Below are positions 47,821-57,045 of a stretch of DNA of 64,000 bases, in pieces (positions within the stretch are counted from its first letter, which is position 1; each line of letters begins with the position of its first letter). A program made the translations under genes and the position numbers. Location: NCBI GenBank assembly GCA_963702495.1, contig CAVPDA010000014.1, positions 1-64,000 of the forward strand. The letters run 5' to 3'. The DNA comes from CAVPDA01 sp963702495. GTDB lineage: Bacteria; Pseudomonadota; Gammaproteobacteria; Burkholderiales; Rhodocyclaceae. Below the pieces are notes generated by a model. It saw only the letters and a list, made by a program, of their open reading frames with translations. It had not been told where the DNA came from and made no database searches.

Positions 47821-47850
47821 CTGACCAGTAAGTAGCTTTTAAGCTACAAT
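47821..47850 (+). promoter_or_regulatory. Promoter and operator palindrome of the second toxin-antitoxin pair
   Basis: TACAAT (-10, 47845-47850) is preceded by a CTGACC -35-like box (47821-47826) with an 18-base spacer. The palindrome GTAGCTTTTAAGCTAC (47832-47847) overlaps the -10 box. The toxin starts at 47858, only eight bases later. Confidence 0.6.
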
Positions 47851-47857
47851 CGCGCTC

Positions 47858-48181
47858 ATGATCGACGTTCTCCGATATCAGCGTGAAGACGGCTGCGAAC
47901 CGTTCACCGAATGGCTCAATGCTGTGCGCGACAAGGTAGCCCAGGCACGTATTCGCATTCGCCTGCGCCAGGTGCAGGCGGGCAACTTTGGCGACTGTGA
48001 GCCCGTCGGGGAGGGGGGCATCGAACTGCGCGTGCATGTTGGCGCCGGATATCGGGTGTACTGCGGCCGGCACGGCAAAGCGGTCGTGCTCCTGCTGTGC
48101 GGTGGCGACAAGGGCAGCCAGGCGGCAGACATCAAGCGAGCAAAGGAACTGTGGTCGGAATGGAAACGGAGGCAAGCATGA
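47858..48181 (+). CDS. RelE/ParE family toxin (addiction module killer protein type)
   Basis: This 107-residue protein opens VLRYQREDGCEPFTEWLNAVRDKVAQARIRIRLRQVQAGNFGD. It continues CEPVGEGGIELRVHVGAGYRVYCGRHG and VVLLLCGGDKGSQAADIKRAKELW. The ELR-H-G-GYRVY strand and the final GDKGSQ..DI..A hallmark place it in the HigB2/killer-protein branch of RelE toxins. Its TGA overlaps the antitoxin ATG (ATGA), so the two are co-translated. Confidence 0.9.
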   Translation: MIDVLRYQREDGCEPFTEWLNAVRDKVAQARIRIRLRQVQAGNFGDCEPVGEGGIELRVHVGAGYRVYCGRHGKAVVLLLCGGDKGSQAADIKRAKELWSEWKRRQA

Positions 48182-48507
48182 GCAAACGTAAAGGCGCGGT
48201 GTCGCACCACGAGGCGGAAGTCGCCGAACTGCGCGCTGACCGGGAACTTGCGGTGGAATATCTTAAAGCGGCGATGGAGTCGCTCGACGATCCCAACGAC
48301 CGGGCAGCGGGACTGCTCGCCCTGCGCACCGTGGCGGAAGCCTATGGCGGCTTGGGTGCGGTGGCGGCGGAAGCCGGTATCAGCCGCGAATCGCTATATC
48401 GCGCGCTCTCGCCCAAGGGCAACCCAACGCTCAAGACGCTGGTCGCCGTCCTTAAGACGGTTGGCCTGCGTCTTTCCGTAGAACCGGAGAACCACGCGCA
48501 CGCTTGA
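48178..48507 (+). CDS. HigA2-like DNA-binding antitoxin (addiction module antidote protein type)
   Basis: This 109-residue protein has an N-terminal toxin-binding helix pair (HHEAEVAELRADRELAVEYLKAAMESLDD). A helix-turn-helix of the antidote family follows (GGLGAVAAEAGISRESLYRALSPKGNPTLKTLVAVLKTVGLRLSV). It overlaps the toxin by four bases and should repress from the palindrome at 47832. The next 220 bases contain no gene. Confidence 0.9.
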   Translation: MSKRKGAVSHHEAEVAELRADRELAVEYLKAAMESLDDPNDRAAGLLALRTVAEAYGGLGAVAAEAGISRESLYRALSPKGNPTLKTLVAVLKTVGLRLSVEPENHAHA

Positions 48508-48728
48508 GCTACCGCCTTCCGTCCGCCCATTCAGCGATAATCCGGACTTCGCCATGGCGCCACCAGAAGAGGTGGGTACAGCCATCCCAGAAGCGGGTAT
48601 GAAAGCGGGTACGAAATGAAGCCTGAAAAACCAATCTCCAGCACTGGCGCGGCCCGCCGCCCATTCTTCCTGTTCAACGTCTGACGCCGATCCGGCGCTT
48701 CCCGCCCGCCGGCCGGCGGCGCGCCGTG

Positions 48729-50657
48729 TCAGTGACGGGTCGGGCCGGGCTCGATCAGCGGCAACTGCTCCGGGCCGCCGTGGATGTCCACGTGGCTGAG
48801 CTGGCAGGCGGAGCCGCCGCCGCGCTTGGCTTCGTACATGGCGATGTCCGCCTGCTGCATGAGGTGTTCCGTGCTGTCGCCATGGTCCGGGAACAGCGCG
48901 ATGCCGATGCTGACGCCGAGCTGATACTGGCTGTTGCCGATGATCAGCGGTTCGCGCACGGCCTCGATGACCTTGGCCGCGATGCGGGAGATGTCGCGCG
49001 GCTGGCCGGAATCCTGCAACAGGACAACGAACTCGTCGCCGCCCAGCCGTGCCACGGTGTCGGATTCGCGCACGCCGTTGCGCAGCCGCTGGGCCACGGT
49101 GACCAGCACCTGGTCGCCGACAGAATGGCCCTCCGTGTCATTGATGAGCTTGAAATCGTCGAGGTCCAGCAGCATCAGGCCGACGCGCGAGTGGGCGCGG
49201 CGCGCCAGCGCGATGGCCTGCTCCATGCGGTCGGTGAGCAGGCGGCGATTGGGAAGGCCGGTCAGCATGTCGTGATGCGCGAGATGGCGGAACTGTTCGG
49301 CGCTGCGCACGCGCTCGGTGATGTCGGTACCCACGCCGTGATAGCCGGTGAAGGAGGCGGTCTCGTCGAACACCGGCTTGCCGCTGATGGAAAACCAGCG
49401 CGTCTCGCCCCCGGGCAGTTGCATCTGGTAGGTGAAGTCGCGGAACGGTTCACGCCGTTCCAGCTGGGCGCGGTGCGCCTGCCATTGCTCGTCCGACACG
49501 CCGCGGATCTGTTCCAGCTCCCACCGTCGCTTGCCGATGACATAGTCGAGCGGGAAGCCGGTGCGCTCCGGTGCGCCGCCTGAGGCGCGCACGAAACGGA
49601 AATGCCGGTCCTGCTCCCAGTACCAGTCGGTCGATAGGGCGAGCAGGTCGCGGAAGCGTTCCTCGCTCGCCCTCAGCGCCGCCTCGGCCTGCAACTGAGC
49701 GGTCAGGTCGCGTCCCATCCACACGGAGCCCAGTTCGGGTTTGCCAGGATCAACCGCCGTGCCGCTGATTTCGCACAGGAACGTCGCGCCGCTCCGGCGC
49801 CGCAACTCGATGCGGGAACGGTAGGTGCCGCCCTTGTGCACGATCGGCTGTGCCTCCTGCGCCACCTGCCGCCAGGCTTTTTCGCTCGGGAACCAGGCCT
49901 TCGCCGGCTGGCCGACGAGTTCCTCCAGGCTGCTGCCCAGGAGTTCCGCAAAGCGCCGGTTGCACTTCACGATGCGTTCGTCGCGGATGAAGGTGATGGC
50001 CTCCGAGGCGGTATCGAAGATGATGTGCTGTTCCTGCGCCAAGGCATCGCTTTCGAAGCGTTTGGCCAGCGCTGCGACCAGATTGCGGTGAAACAGGTCA
50101 TGCAGCATCACCAGCGTGATGAGCAGCCCCATGGTGCCCCAGCCGCCCAGGACGGAGCCGGCGCGACCGGCGAGGCCGAGGGACAGAGCCAAGGTGATGC
50201 CCGCCGGCACGATGAAGCTGTAGAAGGCGATGCGGCTCGGCGTCAACGCCCCGGCGGCGCCGAGACTGATGATGCCGAGTACCAGCATGATGAACAGGTG
50301 CTGTCCGCCGTCCTGGGGCGGCAGGGTGACCAGGTTCAGCGCGCCCCAGCCGAAGCCCTGCAGTGCGCTGACCAAGCCCAGGCGGCGTTCCCAGCGTCCG
50401 GCGTGGCCCGGCGGAGGGACGCTCGCCCGATAGCGGTCCACCAGCCACGCCGAGGCCGCGGTGAACAGAAACATCATTGCGCCCCAGGCCGCCAGCAGAA
50501 AGGCGTTCGGCGATGGCCACAGGCGGGCCAGCACGAAGCCGGCGAAGATCAGGCTCGCCGCGCTGATGCCCCCCGAGATGGAAAACAGGAGCCGCACGCG
50601 CTCGGCGCGCGTGCACGCCGAGACGGTGGCGATGGGGCTCGGTTCCGGACTGGACAT
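48729..50657 (-). CDS. Membrane diguanylate cyclase with PAS domains
   Basis: This 642-aa protein should make c-di-GMP from GTP. The N-terminal ~190 residues hold six or so membrane helices (SGGISAASLIFAGFVLARLW and others). PAS domains follow, at about 210-335 (IIFDTASEAITFIRDERIVKCNRRFAELL) and 340-465 (PAS/PAC ending GYHGVGTDITERV). The GGDEF domain has HHDMLTGLPNRRLL and an intact ARLGGDEFVV active site. RESD five residues before GGDEF is a complete RxxD inhibitory site. No EAL domain follows. The signal sensed is unknown. Confidence 0.93.
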   Translation of the reverse strand: MSSPEPSPIATVSACTRAERVRLLFSISGGISAASLIFAGFVLARLWPSPNAFLLAAWGAMMFLFTAASAWLVDRYRASVPPPGHAGRWERRLGLVSALQGFGWGALNLVTLPPQDGGQHLFIMLVLGIISLGAAGALTPSRIAFYSFIVPAGITLALSLGLAGRAGSVLGGWGTMGLLITLVMLHDLFHRNLVAALAKRFESDALAQEQHIIFDTASEAITFIRDERIVKCNRRFAELLGSSLEELVGQPAKAWFPSEKAWRQVAQEAQPIVHKGGTYRSRIELRRRSGATFLCEISGTAVDPGKPELGSVWMGRDLTAQLQAEAALRASEERFRDLLALSTDWYWEQDRHFRFVRASGGAPERTGFPLDYVIGKRRWELEQIRGVSDEQWQAHRAQLERREPFRDFTYQMQLPGGETRWFSISGKPVFDETASFTGYHGVGTDITERVRSAEQFRHLAHHDMLTGLPNRRLLTDRMEQAIALARRAHSRVGLMLLDLDDFKLINDTEGHSVGDQVLVTVAQRLRNGVRESDTVARLGGDEFVVLLQDSGQPRDISRIAAKVIEAVREPLIIGNSQYQLGVSIGIALFPDHGDSTEHLMQQADIAMYEAKRGGGSACQLSHVDIHGGPEQLPLIEPGPTRH

Positions 50658-50716
50658 GACGCGATGGTGGGGCGGCGCTATGGGTTGCCCCCGGCCCGTC
50701 CGCGCGGCCGGGCGTG

Positions 50717-51094
50717 CTAGGCGTTGGCGCTGCCCGCCTGCTCGGCGGCGATTTCGGCGCGGATCTTGTCCATGTCCAGGGTCTTCACCTGGGCGATGAG
50801 CTGGTCGAACGCTGCCGGCGGCAGGGCACCGGCTTCGGAGTAGATGATGATCTGCTCGCGGAACACCATCAGGGTCGGAATGGAGCGGATATTGAATGCC
50901 CCCGCCAATTGTTGCTGCACTTCGGTATTGACCTTGGCGAACACGATGTCCTCATGCTTCTCCGAGGCCGCTTCGAAGGTGGGAGCGAAGGAGCGGCAGG
51001 GAGCGCACCACGGCGCCCAGAAATCGACGATGACCGTGCCGTTCTGGTCGATCAGGTCCTTGAAGTTCTCCATGTTCAGTTCTACGGTCGCCAT
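50717..51094 (-). CDS. Thioredoxin family protein
   Basis: This 125-residue cytoplasmic thioredoxin has no signal peptide from the ATG at 51094, which has an AAAGGAG site. The active site is FWAPWCAPCRSF (Cys30, Cys33), with Ala instead of the usual Gly between the cysteines. The cis-Pro lies in IRSIPTLMVFRE. A 20-residue helical tail (DMDKIRAEIAAEQAGSANA) extends past the normal fold. The WCAPC variant changes redox potential in model thioredoxins, so it may not be the main reductant of the cell. Confidence 0.9.
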   Translation of the reverse strand: MATVELNMENFKDLIDQNGTVIVDFWAPWCAPCRSFAPTFEAASEKHEDIVFAKVNTEVQQQLAGAFNIRSIPTLMVFREQIIIYSEAGALPPAAFDQLIAQVKTLDMDKIRAEIAAEQAGSANA

Positions 51095-51203
51095 GAGGGC
51101 TCCTTTCAAGAAAATCGGCTCACGCTGAACGCTTCGCCTCGGCTCTACAGTGACCGTGGTCACCGCTACGCGGAGGAAACGACGCATCGTTTACCATCAA
51201 GAG

Positions 51204-52175
51204 ATGCGCATTTTCCCTCAATTTCCCGATCCGTGCCGCGGCCGCTTTGCCCCGTCCCCCACCGGGCCGCTGCACTTCGGTTCCCTCGTCGCCGCAACGG
51301 CGAGCTATCTCGATGCCCGGGCGCGCGCCGGCGAGTGGCTGTTGCGTATCGAAGACCTCGACACGCCGCGCAATGTTCCCGCCGCGGCCGAAGGGATCCT
51401 GCGCACCCTGGAAGGGTTCGGCTTCGAATGGGATGGCCCGGTGGTGTATCAGAGCCGCCGTGTCGCGCTCTACCGTGAGGCGCTGGCAAGCCTCAACGAA
51501 GGGGGACGCCTCTTTGCCTGCGCCTGCTCGCGGCGCGAGATCGCGGATTCCGCCCTGGTGCGGGACGGGGTGCGGCGCTATCCCGGCACCTGCCGCCAGG
51601 GCTTGCCTCCCGGCCGCGGCGCCCGCGCCTATCGCCTGCGGGTCGAGCCCGGCATCGTCTGCGTCGACGATGCCTTGCAAGGCCGCGTCTGCCAGGACGT
51701 GGCGCAGGAAGTCGGCGACTTCGTCCTGTTTCGCGCCGACGGCGTGTTCGCCTACCAGCTTGCCGTCGTGGTGGACGACGCAGACCTGGGTGTGACGGAC
51801 GTCGTGCGCGGAGCCGACCTGATCGATTCCACGCCGCGCCAGATCTACCTGCAGCGTCTGCTGGGCGTGCCGACGCCGCGCTATCTGCACGTGCCGGCGG
51901 CGGTCAATGCCGCGGGCGAGAAGCTCTCCAAGCAGACCCGGGCGCGCGCCCTCGATGATCGGCGGCCGCAATCGAGCCTGTGCGCAGCCCTGCGCTTCCT
52001 CAACCATGCGCCACCGCGGGAGGTGCAGGAATCCGGTCTGGCGGACCTTTGGCGCTGGGCAGTGTCGCATTGGGATCCGCAGCGCCTGCCTCAGGTGCGC
52101 AGCCTCGAAGCGCCGGCCGGAAGCGTGGCGCGGGATCTCGACGGTGCAGCGGACAAATCGCAGGTGGACGGCTGA
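51204..52175 (+). CDS. gluQ: Glutamyl-queuosine tRNA(Asp) synthetase
   Basis: GluQ-RS attaches glutamate to queuosine in the anticodon of tRNA-Asp. The product has 323 residues and lacks the anticodon-binding domain of full GluRS. Visible are GRFAPSPTGPLHFGSLVAA (HIGH-like), RIEDLDTPR, the zinc site CACSRRE...YPGTC, and KLSKQTRA (KMSKS-like). The domain ends soon after SSLCAALRFLNH. It is divergent from thioredoxin across about 110 bases. Confidence 0.95.
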   Translation: MRIFPQFPDPCRGRFAPSPTGPLHFGSLVAATASYLDARARAGEWLLRIEDLDTPRNVPAAAEGILRTLEGFGFEWDGPVVYQSRRVALYREALASLNEGGRLFACACSRREIADSALVRDGVRRYPGTCRQGLPPGRGARAYRLRVEPGIVCVDDALQGRVCQDVAQEVGDFVLFRADGVFAYQLAVVVDDADLGVTDVVRGADLIDSTPRQIYLQRLLGVPTPRYLHVPAAVNAAGEKLSKQTRARALDDRRPQSSLCAALRFLNHAPPREVQESGLADLWRWAVSHWDPQRLPQVRSLEAPAGSVARDLDGAADKSQVDG

Positions 52176-52196
52176 AGCGGGATGCGGTTCCCGGCT

Positions 52197-53417
52197 TCAG
52201 TGCTTTCCGCCGTAACCGGCGAGTCCGATCATGAGACGCACCAGCCCGTAGGCGACCCAGCTCGTCACCCGGTGCAGCCAGGGCTTGCGCTTCCAGTCTT
52301 CCTGCCGCAGTTCCTGGGCGCCGCTGTCCATCGCCCGCTGCAGGCTGGTGCGCAACTGGGCGGCGAAACCCCGGTCGCGGACGACAACGTTGGCCTCGCG
52401 TGCCAGCAGCAGGCTGAAGGGGTCGATATTGCTCGATCCTACGGTGGCCCAGTTGTTGTCGATCACCGCCACCTTGGCATGGAGGAAGCTGCGGTGGTAC
52501 TCGAAGATGCGGATGTTCGCGGCCAGCAGCGTGCCGTACAGGGCCTGGGTGGCATAGTGCAGCAGGACGTACTCGACGCGGCCCTGCAGCAGGATGACCA
52601 CGTCCACGCCGCGCGCCGTGGCCTCCAGCAGCGCACGGCGGAAGCGGCGCCCGGGCAGGAAATAGGCATTGGCGAGCAGCACTTCCTTCCTGGCTTCGGC
52701 GATGGCCTGCAAATAGGCGTCCTCGATGTCGCGCCGATGGCGCAGGTTGTCGCGGATGACGAACGCCGCGCGCACGTCGCCGCGGCGTTCGGTGAGCAGC
52801 GGCACGGTACGGGTGACGCGGAAGCGCCGCTTGAAGTTGGCCCAGGTCACCAGTTCCCAGACGCGCCTCGACGATTCATGGATCGGCGCCAGCAGGGGGC
52901 CTTGCACCCGCACCGCGTAGTCGTAGCGCGGCGGTGTCTGGCCGGGCGTGTGCATGTCGTCGATGACGTTGATGCCGCCGACGAAAGCGACGCGGCCGTC
53001 CACCACCGCCACCTTGCGGTGCAACCGGCGCAGGCGGTGGCGGCGGAAGTTGAAGTGGGTGAGTTCGGGCCGGTAGATCAGCACTTCGATGCCGCACCGA
53101 ATCAGTTCCGGCATCAGGTTAGCGGCGAAGTCGCGCGCGCCGAAGCCGTCCACCAGCACGCGCACCGCCACGCCGCGCTGGGCGGCGCGGGTCAGGGCTC
53201 CGGCGACGCAACGCCCGGTGTTGTCGTTCTCGAAGATGTAGGATTCGAGATAGATCTCGTGCTGCGCGGCGTCGATGGCCTGACACAGCGCGGGGAAATA
53301 GTCGCTGCCCGTTTCCAGCAGATCGATGCGGTTGCCCGGCAGGAACTCGGGCTTCAGCGGCGCCCATCCCAGCGCGCCTTTGCGGATGAACTGGGACTTC
53401 AGCGCGGAACGACGCAT
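52197..53417 (-). CDS. clsB: Cardiolipin synthase B-like phospholipase D family protein
   Basis: This 406-aa transphosphatidylase should join phospholipids to form cardiolipin or related lipids. The two HKD motifs are HRKVAVVDGRVAFVGGINVID and HAKVAVIDNNWATVGSSNIDP. GNRIDLLETGSDYFPAL and the ESYIFENDNTGR segment are typical of ClsB. There is no N-terminal membrane helix. A C-terminal hydrophobic stretch (VAYGLVRLMIGLAGYG) may touch the membrane. The start (ATG 53417) overlaps the upstream EEP gene by 19 bases, as in the ybhP-clsB pair of E. coli. Confidence 0.92.
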   Translation of the reverse strand: MRRSALKSQFIRKGALGWAPLKPEFLPGNRIDLLETGSDYFPALCQAIDAAQHEIYLESYIFENDNTGRCVAGALTRAAQRGVAVRVLVDGFGARDFAANLMPELIRCGIEVLIYRPELTHFNFRRHRLRRLHRKVAVVDGRVAFVGGINVIDDMHTPGQTPPRYDYAVRVQGPLLAPIHESSRRVWELVTWANFKRRFRVTRTVPLLTERRGDVRAAFVIRDNLRHRRDIEDAYLQAIAEARKEVLLANAYFLPGRRFRRALLEATARGVDVVILLQGRVEYVLLHYATQALYGTLLAANIRIFEYHRSFLHAKVAVIDNNWATVGSSNIDPFSLLLAREANVVVRDRGFAAQLRTSLQRAMDSGAQELRQEDWKRKPWLHRVTSWVAYGLVRLMIGLAGYGGKH

Positions 53418-54148
53418 GCCGAGAGCACCGCATGGTCGGAGATCCTCGACCACGGTTCGCCGTAATGCACCTGGGCACGCACGATCTCGAAGCCGCGCAC
53501 GTAGATGCGGTCGAGGCGGAACACCGGCAGGGTGCTGGGATAGCTCTTGGCGGGGCGGCCGCGATTGCGGGCGAAGACCTCCGTCAGGCCGAGTCGGTCG
53601 GCGAGCAGATCGCAGGCGGAGTTGCGCCAGTCGTTGAAGTCGCCGGCGACGATGAGCGGCGTGTCCTGCCCCGCCAGCCGTTCCATGCGTTCGGCCAGGG
53701 ATGCGAGCTGGCGGCGACGGGCGGCGGCGGTGAGCCCGAGGTGCACGCAGACGCAGTGCAGGGGTCGATCCCATTCCGGCAGGGCGAGTTCGCAGTGCAG
53801 CAGCCCGCGTTTCTCGAAGATCAGCTCGGAAATGTCCTGGTTGTGCGATGAGAGGATCGGGAATCGCGACAGGATGGCGTTGCCGTGATGGCCGTGGGTG
53901 TAGACGGAATTCATGCCGTAGGCGGTTTCCTGCCACACGTCCTCGGCGAGAAACTCGTGCTGCGGTGCGCCGGGCCAGTCTTCGTAGGCCGACGAATGGC
54001 CGACGTGCTGCCCCTGCACCTCCTGCAGGAAAACGATGTCCGGGTTGAGGCTGCGCAGGCGCTCGCGCAACTCGTGGATCACCACGCGCCGGTTGAACTG
54101 CGAGAACCCCTTGTGGATGTTGTAGGTGGCGATCTGCAGGCGCTTCAT
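53399..54148 (-). CDS. Endonuclease/exonuclease/phosphatase family protein (YbhP-like)
   Basis: The product has 249 residues. EEP-fold motifs are IATYNIHKG, PDIVFLQEVQG (metal Glu), YGMNSVY, GNAILSRFPI, CVHLGLTAAARRRQL, VAGDFNDW and RISDHAVL (catalytic Asp-His). It overlaps clsB by 19 bases, the conserved ybhP-clsB pairing. The substrate is probably a phosphodiester in lipid or nucleic acid, but is not known. Confidence 0.9.
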   Translation of the reverse strand: MKRLQIATYNIHKGFSQFNRRVVIHELRERLRSLNPDIVFLQEVQGQHVGHSSAYEDWPGAPQHEFLAEDVWQETAYGMNSVYTHGHHGNAILSRFPILSSHNQDISELIFEKRGLLHCELALPEWDRPLHCVCVHLGLTAAARRRQLASLAERMERLAGQDTPLIVAGDFNDWRNSACDLLADRLGLTEVFARNRGRPAKSYPSTLPVFRLDRIYVRGFEIVRAQVHYGEPWSRISDHAVLSACVVPR

Positions 54149-54228
54149 TCGGCTCGTCGGGCTCGGGCCCGAAGCGGATGTCACGTCGTTTGACCCGGTT
54201 GTTGCGGTGCTGCGGGGGGACCGCTGCT

Positions 54229-55330
54229 TCACGACGCCGCGAGCATCCGTTCCAGGGCGACCTTCGCCAGCTCCGCCTCGTGCTCGGGAACGCTGATTTG
54301 GTTCACGACCTTGCCTTCGGCCAGGTTTTCCAGGCACCAGGCGAGGTGCTGCGGGTCGATGCGCGCCATGGTCGAGCACATGCATACCGTCGGCGCCATG
54401 AACTGCACCACCTTGCCCTCCGGCTTGACTTCTTCCGCCAGGCGATTGACCAGGTTCAGTTCGGTGCCGACCAGCCAGCGCGTATTGGGTGCACCGGCCT
54501 TGACCGTCTTGATGATGGTTTCGGTGGAGCCGACATGGTCGGACAGCTTGCACACCTCGAACGCGCATTCGGGGTGGGAGATGACGAGGCCGTCGGGGTA
54601 TTGATTGCGAAAGCGCAGGACATGCTGCGGCTGGAACATCTGGTGTACCGAGCAGTGGCCTTTCCACAGCAGGATCCGGGCGTCGCGGATCTCCTGTGCC
54701 GTGAGACCGCCGTATTCCAGATCCGGATCCCAGACCTTCATCGCCTCCAGCGCAATGCCCATCTTGAAGCCGCTCCAGCGCCCCAGGTGCTGGTCGGGAA
54801 AGAACAGCACCTTCTCGCGCCGGGCGAAGGACCATTCCAGGATGCGGGTGGCGTTGCTCGATGTGCACACGATGCCGCCATGTTCGCCGCAGAACGCCTT
54901 CAGATCGGCGGCGGAATTGATGTAGGTGACGGGCGTGAACATGCTCGTCGGGGTCGCCGGCCACCTCTTCCAGTTCGCGCCAGCAGCGTTCGACCTTGGC
55001 CAGGCTCGCCATGTCCGCCATGGAGCAGCCGGCGGCGAGGTCGGGCAGGATGGAGATCTGCTCCGGCCGCGACAGGATGTCCGCCACCTCGGCCATGAAA
55101 TGCACGCCGCAGAATACGATGTACTCGGCATCGGTCTGGGCGGCGAGCCGCGACAGCTTCAGCGAATCGCCGGTCAGGTCGGCGTGGCGATAAACGTCGG
55201 CGCGCTGGTAGTGGTGCACCAGCAGGACGGCGCGCTTGCCGAGTCTGGCGCGGGCGACGTCGATGCGCTGGCGCGCGTCGTCGTCCTGCAGCAGGTTGAA
55301 CTTGTCGAAGGAAATCGTTGCGGTTTGCAT
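54229..55330 (-). pseudogene. nadA: Quinolinate synthase NadA, single +1 frameshift
   Basis: NadA is a [4Fe-4S] enzyme condensing iminoaspartate with DHAP to quinolinate for NAD. The N-terminal piece has LLVHHYQRADVYRHADLTGDSLKL, EYIVFCGVHFMAEVADIL and PDLAAGCSMADM. The C-terminal piece has TPVTYINSAADLKAFCGEHGG, CTSSNATRIL, SHPECAFEV and VCMCSTMARIDPQHL, so the three cluster cysteines are all present. The break is one extra base near 54937 (GTTCACG for GTTACG), and the length is 367 codons plus one base. As an essential-type gene with otherwise perfect conservation, it is likely intact in the cell. Confidence 0.88.
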
Positions 55331-55362
55331 GGACGGAACCTTGGGAATCGGTAGGTTTTCGC

Positions 55363-55815
55363 TCAACTCTGCTGCCACGGCAGGCCGGCCACGCGCCAGC
55401 CGCCGACGCGGTCGCGGTGGCCGTTGGCGTCCTTGTTGCCCTGGAAGCCTTCCAGCACGTTGTAGCAGTCGGGGAAACCGGCCTCCGTGGCGGCGGCGGC
55501 GGCGAAATGGGAGCGGTTGCCGCTGCGGCAGATGATCAGGATGAGGGACTCGGGGCTGACCTGATGGCGAAGCTGTTCGAGGAAGTAGGGATTGCGCGCG
55601 TAGCCGGGATAGAACTGCCACTCGATCTCGATGGCGCCGGGAATGCGGCCGATGAAGTCCCATTCGGCGCGGGTACGGCAGTCCACCAGTTTCGCTCCCG
55701 GAGCGTGCTGCCAGATTTCGTAAGCCTCCCGCGGTGTCAGCGCGCCTTCGTAGGACAGCTTAAGTTCGTGCGCTCTTTGCTGCGCCAGCGCCAGGATCTC
55801 GCTCAGTTTTCCCAT
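55363..55815 (-). CDS. Rhodanese-like sulfurtransferase domain protein
   Basis: This 150-aa single-domain rhodanese has an active-site loop ICRSGNRSHFAA with the catalytic Cys present. Other motifs are LVDCRTRAEWDFIGRIPGA and EWQFYPGYARNPYFLEQL. An N-terminal ~25-residue helix (LSEILALAQQRAHELKL) precedes it, and the end is NGHRDRVGGWRVAGLPW. It lies 32 bases upstream of nadA on the same strand and may be co-transcribed. The sulfur acceptor is unknown. Confidence 0.9.
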   Translation of the reverse strand: MGKLSEILALAQQRAHELKLSYEGALTPREAYEIWQHAPGAKLVDCRTRAEWDFIGRIPGAIEIEWQFYPGYARNPYFLEQLRHQVSPESLILIICRSGNRSHFAAAAATEAGFPDCYNVLEGFQGNKDANGHRDRVGGWRVAGLPWQQS

Positions 55816-55863
55816 GAAAGTAGTGCGCGTAGAATTCGAAAGACAAGTATAAGTCACTGATTC

Positions 55864-57045
55864 ATGTCGGACGACCTTTCCGCCCTCGCCGCAGGAACAA
55901 CCCTCGACCCGGAGCGCTTCCGCGCGGCCCAGCGCATCACCTGGGTGAGCGTCGGGGTGAATCTGGTCCTGACGCTGGCGCAGATCGTGGTCGGCTTTCT
56001 CGCCCACGCCCAGAGCCTCATCGCCGACGGCATGCATTCGGCCTCCGATCTGTTGGCCGACTTCTTCGTCCTCTATGCCAACCGGCGCGGCAGCCATCCC
56101 GCCGATTCCGATCACCCCTATGGCCACGGTCGCTTCGAGACCGCGGCGTCGCTGGTGCTGGGCGCCCTACTGCTTGGAACGGGCGTTTCACTGTTGGTTT
56201 CCGCCGGCGCCCGCCTGCAGAACGTGCAGCAATTGCCCGCCGTGCACTCGATCGCGCTGTGGGTGGCCATGGGCACGCTGGCGGCCAAGGAAGGCCTGTT
56301 CCGCTACATGCTCCGGGTCGCGGAACGGCTGCGCTCCCCGATGCTGGTGGCCAATGCCTGGCATGCGCGCGCCGACGCCGCTTCGTCGCTGGTGGTGGCG
56401 GTCGGCATCGCCGGCAGCCTGCTCGGCTATCGCTTCCTCGACCTCCTGGCCGCCGCCATCGTCGGCTTCATGATCGTGCGCATGGGCTGGAAGTTCGGCC
56501 ACGACGCGCTGCGGGAACTGATCGACACCGGGTTGGATGCGGAGGAGGTGAGGGCCATCCGGACCACCCTGCAGCAGACTCCCGGAGTCATGGACCTGCA
56601 CGAACTGCGGACGCGGCGCATGGCGCACAAGGCGCTGGTGGACGCGCACGTGCAGGTGGATGCCCGGATCTCGGTATCGGAAGGACACCGCATTGCGGAG
56701 CAGGCCCGGGCGCGGGTGCTCAAGGCCCATCCGGACGTGCTGGACGTGCTGGTGCACGTGGATGCGGAGAACGACCTCCTGCCGGAACGCCGCACCGCCG
56801 AACTGCCGGGGCGCGAGGAGTTGATGCGGGAAGTGTCCGCCATCCTTGGCGCCGACGTGCCCCAGGCGCAGAAGGCGCTGCTGCACTATCTCGGGAACCG
56901 GGTCGAAGCGGAGGTCTTCCTGCCCCAGGATTACTGCGCGGATGCGGGACGGGTGGCCGACCTCGATCGGCGCATTCGCCAGGCCCTCTCGGGCCATTCC
57001 TACCTTAAGGCGATCTCTGTTAATTGCCGAATTGCACCACGATAG
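55864..57045 (+). CDS. Cation diffusion facilitator (FieF-like) metal efflux protein
   Basis: This 393-aa inner-membrane antiporter exports divalent metals such as Zn, Fe or Cd. The helices begin WVSVGVNLVLTLAQIVVGFLA. The first metal site is SLIADGMHSASDLLADFF (DxxxD) and the second is NAWHARADAASSLVV (HxxxD). HPYGHGRFET lies between helices. The C-terminal cytoplasmic metal-binding domain (about 215-300) is followed by about 90 extra residues (RRTAELPGREELMREV onward), longer than E. coli FieF. The stop overlaps the NtrC site upstream of glnA. Confidence 0.92.
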   Translation: MSDDLSALAAGTTLDPERFRAAQRITWVSVGVNLVLTLAQIVVGFLAHAQSLIADGMHSASDLLADFFVLYANRRGSHPADSDHPYGHGRFETAASLVLGALLLGTGVSLLVSAGARLQNVQQLPAVHSIALWVAMGTLAAKEGLFRYMLRVAERLRSPMLVANAWHARADAASSLVVAVGIAGSLLGYRFLDLLAAAIVGFMIVRMGWKFGHDALRELIDTGLDAEEVRAIRTTLQQTPGVMDLHELRTRRMAHKALVDAHVQVDARISVSEGHRIAEQARARVLKAHPDVLDVLVHVDAENDLLPERRTAELPGREELMREVSAILGADVPQAQKALLHYLGNRVEAEVFLPQDYCADAGRVADLDRRIRQALSGHSYLKAISVNCRIAPR

